Part shown: positions 8,583 to 14,896 of the stretch, piece after piece
Numbering within the stretch: the stretch's first letter is position 1
Layout of the letters: each line of letters begins with the position of its first letter
Assembly (NCBI GenBank): GCA_902776985.1
Contig: CACYSD010000002.1
Location: 73,080-137,079, forward strand
DNA from: UBA3839 sp902776985
GTDB taxonomy: Bacteria; Bacteroidota; Bacteroidia; Bacteroidales; Bacteroidaceae
Direction: 5' to 3'
DNA length: 64,000 bases
The notes under the pieces: generated by a model
Database searches by the model: none
Told to the model about the DNA's origin: nothing
The model's input: the letters and a program-made list of their open reading frames with translations, nothing else
Position numbers and translations under genes: made by a program

Positions 8583-10474
8583 CCGACTGGCTTCCCACCA
8601 CCAAGAAAGAAGTGGAACTCCACGGATGGCAACAACTCGATGTCATCCTCTTCAGTGGTGACGCCTATGTCGACCACCCATCCTTCGGAGCAGCAGTCAT
8701 AGGACGAGTGCTACAGGCCGAGGGACTGCGTGTGGCCATCGTTCCGCAACCCGACTGGCACGGTGACTTCCGCGATTTCAAGAAACTCGGACGTCCCCGT
8801 CTCTTCTTCGGCGTATCACCCGGGGCAATGGACTCCATGGTCAACAAATACACAGCAGCGCGCCGTCTGCGGTCAGAAGACGCCTACTCACCCGACGGAC
8901 GCCATGACTGCCGTCCCGAATACCCGTCAATCGTCTATACCAACATCCTCCGGCAACTCTACCCCGACGTGCCCATCGTGCTCGGAGGAATAGAAGCATC
9001 TTTGCGACGACTCACCCACTACGACTACTGGCAAGACCGTCTGCGTCCGTCCATCCTCTGCGACGCACCAGCCGACCTGCTCATCTACGGTATGGGAGAG
9101 AAGCCCATCACCTCGCTCGCACACCTGCTCATGGAGCAAGACTGCGAAATCACTCGCGACCACTTCCTCCAACTCATGCTGCGCCACCCCCAGCGGCAGA
9201 CAGCCATGCTCCTCGCAGAGAAAGACATCCCCGGAGGAATCCGCACCAACGACATCATACTCCACAGCCACTCCGCCTGCTTTGCCGACAAGCGCAAGCA
9301 AGCCGAGAACTTCCGCCACATTGAGGAAGAATCCAACAAATACGAAGCCCGTCGTATCATCCAAGAGGCTATTCATCCGGATGGGGTAAATACTCCCCTC
9401 CCTCGCAGGGAGAGGTATGGGGGAGGATCCAGGTCTGTTATCGTCGTCAATCCTCCCTACCAACCTATGACACAGGACGAACTCGACCAAGCGTTCGACC
9501 TGCCTTACACAAGAATGCCCCACCCCAAGTACAAGGGCAAGAGGATACCAGCCTACGAGATGATAAAATTCTCCATCTGCCTCCACCGAGGATGCTTCGG
9601 AGGATGCGCCTTCTGCACCATCTCAGCACATCAGGGCAAATTCATCACATCCCGTTCCAAGGCAAGCATCATGCGCGAGGCAGAAGCCATTACCCGTATG
9701 CCCGACTTCAAGGGAAACTTCAGCGACCTTGGAGGGCCGTCTGCCAATATGTACGCCATGCACGGCAAAGACCTCGACCGGTGCCACCGCTGTGCGCGGC
9801 CTTCGTGCATCTTCCCCAAGGTCTGTCCGAATCTCAATACCGACCATTCACCCCTGTTGGACATCTACCGTTCAGTAGATGCCCTGCCTGGAGTCCGGCA
9901 CAGCTATATAGGCAGCGGAGTGAGATATGACCTCCTGCTACATCCTACGGGTGATGCACACATTGACCGAGTTAACAGGGAATATACACGTGAACTCATA
10001 ACCAAGCACGTCAGCGGGCGGCTTAAGGTAGCGCCAGAGCATACATCCGACCGAGTACTGCAGATTATGCGTAAGCCCTCGTTCCAGCTCTTTTATCAGT
10101 TCAAGCGGCTGTTTGATAACATCTGCAGGGAAGCGAAGCTTAGGCAGCAGATCATACCCTACTTCATTTCGTCACACCCAGGATGTACTGTGGAGGATAT
10201 GGCGGAACTCGCAGCCATCACACGTAAGCTGGACTTCCAGCTTGAGCAGGTTCAGGACTTCACCCCCACTCCGATGACTGTAGCCACGGAGGCTTGGTAC
10301 ACAGGCTACCATCCATATACACTGGAACCGATATTCTCAGCCAAGACACCGGCTGAGAAGCAGGCCCAGCGTCAGTTCTTCTTCTGGTACAAGGCACAGG
10401 AGCAGAAGAGCATCATTCGTGAACTGCGACGCATCCATCGTGAAGATCTGATAAATCAGCTCTTCGATCGGTAA
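8573..10474 (+). CDS. ygiQ: YgiQ-family radical SAM protein
   Basis: 633 residues; the ATG overlaps the end of the upstream gene by 10 bp. The N-terminal part (DVILFSGDAYVDHPSFGAAVIGRVL) is cobalamin-binding-like, and the radical SAM cluster motif is CLHRGCFGGCAFC near residue 337. The family is widespread; its reaction is unknown. Residues about 273-289 (around VNTPLPRRERYGGGSR) are encoded by a GC-rich hairpin repeat that also occurs in intergenic DNA, so this is an in-frame insertion between two conserved blocks. Frame and downstream motifs are intact. Confidence 0.93.
   Translation: MQITDWLPTTKKEVELHGWQQLDVILFSGDAYVDHPSFGAAVIGRVLQAEGLRVAIVPQPDWHGDFRDFKKLGRPRLFFGVSPGAMDSMVNKYTAARRLRSEDAYSPDGRHDCRPEYPSIVYTNILRQLYPDVPIVLGGIEASLRRLTHYDYWQDRLRPSILCDAPADLLIYGMGEKPITSLAHLLMEQDCEITRDHFLQLMLRHPQRQTAMLLAEKDIPGGIRTNDIILHSHSACFADKRKQAENFRHIEEESNKYEARRIIQEAIHPDGVNTPLPRRERYGGGSRSVIVVNPPYQPMTQDELDQAFDLPYTRMPHPKYKGKRIPAYEMIKFSICLHRGCFGGCAFCTISAHQGKFITSRSKASIMREAEAITRMPDFKGNFSDLGGPSANMYAMHGKDLDRCHRCARPSCIFPKVCPNLNTDHSPLLDIYRSVDALPGVRHSYIGSGVRYDLLLHPTGDAHIDRVNREYTRELITKHVSGRLKVAPEHTSDRVLQIMRKPSFQLFYQFKRLFDNICREAKLRQQIIPYFISSHPGCTVEDMAELAAITRKLDFQLEQVQDFTPTPMTVATEAWYTGYHPYTLEPIFSAKTPAEKQAQRQFFFWYKAQEQKSIIRELRRIHREDLINQLFDR
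9391..9438 (+). repeat. GC-rich hairpin repeat, copy C, inside ygiQ
   Basis: CTCCCCTCCCT-cgc-AGGGAGAGG hairpin followed by TGGGGGAGGATCCAGGTCTGT. It is almost the same as copy D at 13731-13775 (same cgc loop, same GGTCTGT end). It lies within the reading frame and adds about 16 codons. Confidence 0.8.
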
Positions 10475-10522
10475 GAAAATCTGATTGCCAAACTATTCGA
10501 TAATAGTAAGCCGCCAAAACAG

Positions 10523-10595
10523 ACCGAAGTTTTTTCAAAAAAACACCACAGATTTATTAAAACAATCCACAGTGTTTTTCTAAAAAAACTTCGGT
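10523..10595 (+). repeat. Long inverted repeat between convergent ygiQ and pnuC
   Basis: ACCGAAGTTTTTTCAAAAAA at 10523 pairs with its near-complement ending in ACTTCGGT at 10595. The arms are about 24 bp with a few mismatches and a loop of about 25 bp. A T run follows on the plus strand. Its position between convergent genes fits a bidirectional terminator; a related structure lies at 56289-56363. Confidence 0.65.
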
Positions 10596-10658
10596 GATTT
10601 TTTATCAGGATTCACCTTCCAAGAAATGGTCACCTATGCATAGTAAAAAACCGTGATG

Positions 10659-11216
10659 TTAAAGACTGGTTTTCAGTTTCTTACGCCATGACAAATAGCC
10701 GAAAACCGCTATTACGACGTAGAGGGCGTAAAGCGATGCCTTAAAGGGTATGTCCTTGTAGAAATAAAGCACGGAGGTGACCACATCGACTGATATCCAG
10801 ATGAACCATTGTTCCAAGTATTTCCGCGCCAACGCCCATATTCCCACTATACTCAACGCCGTGGTGAAGCTGTCTGCAAGGGGCACGGTGGAATTGGTGA
10901 AGTTGACGAGTAGGAGATAGATTCCCAACCATATCGCCAATGTAATCACAACTGCCGGCAGGATGTGGCTCCTACGGAAATGGGTGATTGGGCGTGCGGA
11001 CTTCTGTTTTTTGTGATGTGTCCACGCATAGAATCCATAGACTGTCATGCAGATATAATAGAACTCCATGCCGCAATCGGCATAGAGTCCTTTCTGATAG
11101 TACAGCACAATGCCCAGGACTTGCATGGCAAATCCTACAATCCACATCCAGATACTGGCTCTGAGTTCCAGTATGATGTAGGCAAGGCCGAGTATGGTGG
11201 TGGTAATGTCGAGCAT
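10659..11216 (-). CDS. pnuT: PnuC-family transporter, probable thiamine transporter PnuT
   Basis: 185 residues with about seven hydrophobic helices and the PnuC-family pattern (ASIWMWIVGFAMQVLGIVLYYQKGLYADCGMEFYYI; later EQWFIWISVDVVTSVLYFYKDI). PnuC proteins carry nicotinamide riboside, but close relatives under TPP control carry thiamine. The gene starts 3 bp after the TonB receptor, which has a TPP riboswitch in its leader, so thiamine is the likely substrate. Moves thiamine across the inner membrane after the TonB receptor has brought it through the outer membrane. Family sure; substrate inferred from context. Confidence 0.85.
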   Translation of the reverse strand: MLDITTTILGLAYIILELRASIWMWIVGFAMQVLGIVLYYQKGLYADCGMEFYYICMTVYGFYAWTHHKKQKSARPITHFRRSHILPAVVITLAIWLGIYLLLVNFTNSTVPLADSFTTALSIVGIWALARKYLEQWFIWISVDVVTSVLYFYKDIPFKASLYALYVVIAVFGYLSWRKKLKTSL

Positions 11217-11219
11217 GAA

Positions 11220-13529
11220 TTAGAAATTGATTGACAGATGGGCCATGAAGTGGAAGGGGGCTGAGGGGGCGAATCCAGTGGCTTCGCTGTCGCGGAGTCC
11301 CCAGGTGTTGACTGCATAGACGTAGCCGTTGGCGTCCTGACGGAACTGGGGTGCTGCCCATCCGTTGTTGTCGAACTTGGCGCTGAAGAGGTTGTAGAGT
11401 GCCACTCCTACCCGAGCTGACTTGAAGCCCCATGACGGGATGGAGAAGTTGTAGCTGAGGTCGATGTTGGTGGTGAACTGCTCTCCAAGCATGAGGGTCT
11501 CGTCGGTTGCCACGTCGTCGGTCATGCTCCAGTCGTTCCAGCAGCGCATGGTCTTCACTCCGTAGTTGGTGAGGTACTGCTCTCCTATGTAACGGGTGTG
11601 GATTGATGCTTCCCAGTTTTTATAGTTGAAGTTGAGGATGTTGTTGAAAATCACGTCGGGTGAGAAGCTGATTGGTGTATCGCCTATATTGACCTGAGTG
11701 GTGTAGTCATCGAGTGTGACTATCATGTCCTTGACACGGTTACGGCTGAATGTGGCGTTGACGTCCCAACGGAACCAGTCGACAGGCTTCCATGCTGCTT
11801 CGAGTTCGACTCCGAGTCGGTAGCTCTTGTCGAGGTTCTTGGTGATGGCTTCGCCTTCGTCATTGAGTTCTCCTGTAAGCACGAACTGGTTATTGTAGTT
11901 CATGTAGTAGAAGTTGGCGCCTGCGGAGAACTGCTTGGCCTGGAACTGATAGCCTACCTCGAGGTCGTTGAGCCGCTCTGCGCGGATCGGGTTGCCCCAA
12001 TACTTCTGATAATGGTCGCGGGTGGGTTCACGATGTGCTATGGCATAGGAGGCATAGAGCCGATGTCCGCCACGAATCTCATAGTTGAGTCCGAACTTAG
12101 GATTGAAGAAGTCGAAGTTGTGGTTGAGGTCATAGACAATACGACCGTTGTCGTCCCACTCGTCTGAGGGTCCTTCCATCTGGTAGTTGACATGACGGTA
12201 CTGGAGATCGAGGAATGCGCTAAGACCCGGGAGGAATTCCCAATTTGCCTTTGCATAGATGTTGCCGTCGGTCTTGCGTGAGTCGTTGCTGTAGTACTCG
12301 TAGTTGGGCTGGAGTCCGGGAAGTGCGAGGGGGGTGGTTTCCGCTCCTTTATAATATGGCGTGCCTACCCAAAGCACATGTCCCTTGTGGGTGGCATCGA
12401 AATGGTTGATGGCTCCACCGAGGTTGAAGGTGAGTCCGTTGCGGTTGTTGTAGTTGAAGGATGACACGAGTCCGTAGAAGTCTTTTTCTCCGTCCTTGCG
12501 CTGCACGAGATTGGCACGTATGGATGTGTCGTCAGTAAGGAGGTATTTATAGAGTTTCTTACCTGTCTTCATCTGGTCGTAGTCATAATCGTCGTGGGTG
12601 TAGTGGAGCGCCACGTTCATGGTCCACTGGTTGTTGAGCCACTGATTCCAGTGAAGCTGATAGTGCTGCTGCTGGTAGTTGTCGTACTGATCGTCGTAGA
12701 ACTTCATATTGCCGTCATTGTCGTAGTAGAGTCCACAGGAGTTGTAACGGCGTCCATATAGGCTCTGCTCATACTTTGAGGTGTAGTTCCACGCCATATA
12801 GGTGCGCTCGGTGCTGTTGAAGGTAATGAACTTGACGGTGGTGTTGTCGCTATAGTAGCCTGCCTGAAGGAAATAGGAGTTGAAGGCTGACGTGGCTCTG
12901 TCGATATAGCCGTCGCTACCGATGTTGGAAAGTCGTCCCTGAATGCCGAAATGGTTGGAGAAGAGTCCTGTGCCGAAGCGTACGGTCTCCTTGTGAGTGG
13001 CATATGAACCTCCGCTCATGTCGAGACTTACGAAGGGCTTGCTTTCAATTCCCTCTGTCTGCATGTTGATGGTGGCTCCAAACGCTCCGGCTCCGTTGGT
13101 GCTGGTTCCCACACCACGCTGAATCTGGATGGACTGCACGCTGCTGGAGAAGTCTCCGAGGTCGGAGAAATAGATCTGTGAACTCTCGCTGTCGTTAAGC
13201 GGAATGCCGTTTGCAGTGACATTGATACGTGAAGCGTCGGTTCCACGTACACGGACGCTGGTATATCCAATGCCATTTCCCGCATCGGTAGTGGTGGTGA
13301 CGCTGGGCAATGTGGATAGGAGCGACGGGACGTCCTTTCCGAAGTTGACAGTCTGAATCTGAATTCTGTCGAGATTCTTGTAAGCGATTGGTGTTTTGCT
13401 TCCTGCACGAAGTGAAGTGACTGTCACTTCCTGCAATTCACGAACATGTGTTGTGTCAACGTGTGTTTGTGCGTTGGCTAATCCCGCAAGCATCATAGTG
13501 CAGATGCCTGCAAACAATCTTTTTTCCAT
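11220..13529 (-). CDS. TonB-dependent outer-membrane receptor, TPP-riboswitch controlled (thiamine uptake)
   Basis: 769 residues with a signal peptide (MEKRLFAGICTMMLAGLANA). A TonB-box-like segment (LQEVTVTS) is followed by a plug domain (YTSVRVRGTDASRINVTANGIPLNDSES, then VQSIQIQRGVGTSTNGAGAFGATINMQT) and a beta-barrel ending in an aromatic-rich strand (FHFMAHLSINF). Translocates a ligand across the outer membrane using TonB-ExbBD energy. A TPP riboswitch sits about 70 bp upstream and pnuC follows at 3 bp, so the substrate is most likely thiamine or a thiamine phosphate. Confidence 0.92.
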   Translation of the reverse strand: MEKRLFAGICTMMLAGLANAQTHVDTTHVRELQEVTVTSLRAGSKTPIAYKNLDRIQIQTVNFGKDVPSLLSTLPSVTTTTDAGNGIGYTSVRVRGTDASRINVTANGIPLNDSESSQIYFSDLGDFSSSVQSIQIQRGVGTSTNGAGAFGATINMQTEGIESKPFVSLDMSGGSYATHKETVRFGTGLFSNHFGIQGRLSNIGSDGYIDRATSAFNSYFLQAGYYSDNTTVKFITFNSTERTYMAWNYTSKYEQSLYGRRYNSCGLYYDNDGNMKFYDDQYDNYQQQHYQLHWNQWLNNQWTMNVALHYTHDDYDYDQMKTGKKLYKYLLTDDTSIRANLVQRKDGEKDFYGLVSSFNYNNRNGLTFNLGGAINHFDATHKGHVLWVGTPYYKGAETTPLALPGLQPNYEYYSNDSRKTDGNIYAKANWEFLPGLSAFLDLQYRHVNYQMEGPSDEWDDNGRIVYDLNHNFDFFNPKFGLNYEIRGGHRLYASYAIAHREPTRDHYQKYWGNPIRAERLNDLEVGYQFQAKQFSAGANFYYMNYNNQFVLTGELNDEGEAITKNLDKSYRLGVELEAAWKPVDWFRWDVNATFSRNRVKDMIVTLDDYTTQVNIGDTPISFSPDVIFNNILNFNYKNWEASIHTRYIGEQYLTNYGVKTMRCWNDWSMTDDVATDETLMLGEQFTTNIDLSYNFSIPSWGFKSARVGVALYNLFSAKFDNNGWAAPQFRQDANGYVYAVNTWGLRDSEATGFAPSAPFHFMAHLSINF

Positions 13530-13599
13530 TTCTTTCCTTTGTTTTGTTTAGAATTAATAATAATAAAACAAAGGGGTAGAATAATCTATTCAGAAAATA

Positions 13600-13675
13600 C
13601 CTTTCCCTACGGCGGTATTACCCGCATCAGGTTCTTAGGGTATGATCTCAGCCCAAATGAATTGAGCACCCCTTT
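13600..13675 (-). promoter_or_regulatory. TPP (thiamine pyrophosphate) riboswitch
   Basis: On the minus strand: GGGGTGCTC near the 5' side, the thi-box core GCTGAGATCATACCC, then ACCTGATGCGGGTAATACC and GCCGTAGGGAAAG at the 3' side. These are the conserved P2, P3, P4 and P5 segments of the THI element in the right order. GGGGT of P2 normally pairs with ATACCC. A second ACCCCTTT at about 13570-13577, downstream of the aptamer, could compete for it and may form the expression platform. Expected effect: repression of the receptor-pnuT operon when TPP is plentiful. Confidence 0.96.
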
Positions 13676-13730
13676 TTATAGTGAAGAATTAATAGTGAAA
13701 AGTGAAGAATAGCCATCCGAATGGCATCAA

Positions 13731-13775
13731 ACCACTCCCATCCCTCGCAGGGATGGGTACGGGGGCAGGTCTGTC
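13731..13775 (+). repeat. GC-rich hairpin repeat, copy D
   Basis: CTCCCATCCCT-cgc-AGGGATGGG hairpin followed by TACGGGGGCAGGTCTGTC. Two bases separate it from the upp stop codon. Closest to copy C inside ygiQ. It is preceded by degenerate GTGAAGA-type short repeats (13680-13710). Confidence 0.75.
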
Positions 13776-13777
13776 TT

Positions 13778-14440
13778 TTACACCTTCTCTCCGTAGGCTA
13801 AGTCACCTGCGTCACCAAGACCTGGAACGATATATGCATGCTCGTTGAGAGTGTGGTCTATGGCAGCACACCAGAGAGTAACATTGTCGAAACTGCAGAA
13901 CGCTTCCTTTACGTAATCCACACCTTTCTGCGATGCTATGACACAGCAAAGATGAACGGTGGAGGGTACGCCTTTAGTGCAGAAAGCCTCATAACCAAGT
14001 TCCATGCTTCCGCCTGTAGCCAACATCGGGTCGGCAATAATGAGTGTCTTGCCAGTAAGATCAGGTGAAGCTATATATTCAATGTTTATTCCTACATTTT
14101 TACATTCCTTGTCCTTGTAGTAGCGATATGCCGAAACAAAGGCGTTTCCTGACTCATCGAACACATCAAGGAATCCTTGGTGGAATGGAAGACCTGCACG
14201 GAAAATAGTTCCGATTACAGTCTGATCATCATGTGTGGATGCTTTTGCTGTGCCAAGAGGTGTCTTAACTTTCTTCTCGCTATAGCGGAGGGTTTTACTA
14301 ACCTCGTAAGCCATAAGCTGTCCGATACGGGAGAGATTGTGGCGAAAACGCATACGGTCTCCCTGGATGTTTACATCTCGGAGTTCAGCCACATATTTAT
14401 TGATGACTGAATTGGATTCTGCAAAATTGATTATCTTCAT
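13778..14440 (-). CDS. upp: Uracil phosphoribosyltransferase
   Basis: 220 residues. Makes UMP from uracil and PRPP (pyrimidine salvage). The PRPP-binding loop is LIIADPMLATGGSM near residue 131, and the C-terminal uracil-binding region carries AYIVPGLGDAGDLAYG, matching the family GLGDAGDR motif with L in place of R. Length and core motifs are normal. It is the last gene of the wzc-HAD-upp run, 18 bp after the HAD gene. Confidence 0.96.
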   Translation of the reverse strand: MKIINFAESNSVINKYVAELRDVNIQGDRMRFRHNLSRIGQLMAYEVSKTLRYSEKKVKTPLGTAKASTHDDQTVIGTIFRAGLPFHQGFLDVFDESGNAFVSAYRYYKDKECKNVGINIEYIASPDLTGKTLIIADPMLATGGSMELGYEAFCTKGVPSTVHLCCVIASQKGVDYVKEAFCSFDNVTLWCAAIDHTLNEHAYIVPGLGDAGDLAYGEKV

Positions 14441-14458
14441 GATGAGAGAGATTTATTA

Positions 14459-14896
14459 TTAGTGTTTCCAGAACATCCATTTTGGATATGGAGGCTCTAC
14501 AATGGTAAGTTCTTCGCGCATCTGCTGACGAATGAGCTGCTTGTAAGTCTTACCTGTTGAGATAATCTTATAGATGGTATTCCAGCTTGGGAGACCTCCA
14601 ATGCCTCTATCGTCGATGAAGATGTCGGCATTGAGCTTGCAGGAGAGATTCTCGTCCTTGGCTTCCTTGAACATGTCGGAGGAATCGCTGTTGACTGCCC
14701 AGAACTCCACTCCACGCTCCTTGCACCAGTTGAGTGCATCGTCGAGGAGTTCACCTTCACGAACAGTCCAAAGAATCAGTTTGTGGCGGTCGTTGATGAG
14801 CATTTTGAGCACTTCTGTTGCAAACGGACGTTCTTCTCCTATTTCAGGATACTTATGCTCAACTATCGTTCCGTCGAAATCTACTGCAATTGTCAT
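14459..14896 (-). CDS. HAD-superfamily phosphatase (BT0820-type)
   Basis: 145 residues. The nucleophile motif AVDFDGTIVEH is at residues 4-14, motif II is LILWTVREG near 42, and the metal-binding DIFIDDRGIGG is near 92. The cap is minimal, as in the small Bacteroidetes HAD proteins described as BT0820-type. The C-terminal tail (PPYPKWMFWKH) is aromatic. The start codon overlaps the wzc stop codon (TAATG), so translation is coupled. Substrate unknown; next to upp a nucleotide or sugar phosphate is possible. Confidence 0.85.
   Translation of the reverse strand: MTIAVDFDGTIVEHKYPEIGEERPFATEVLKMLINDRHKLILWTVREGELLDDALNWCKERGVEFWAVNSDSSDMFKEAKDENLSCKLNADIFIDDRGIGGLPSWNTIYKIISTGKTYKQLIRQQMREELTIVEPPYPKWMFWKH

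Noticed and set aside
8573..10474. ygiQ as a pseudogene because of the repeat insertion
   Set aside because: The insertion keeps the frame, and the cluster motif and downstream conserved blocks are intact.
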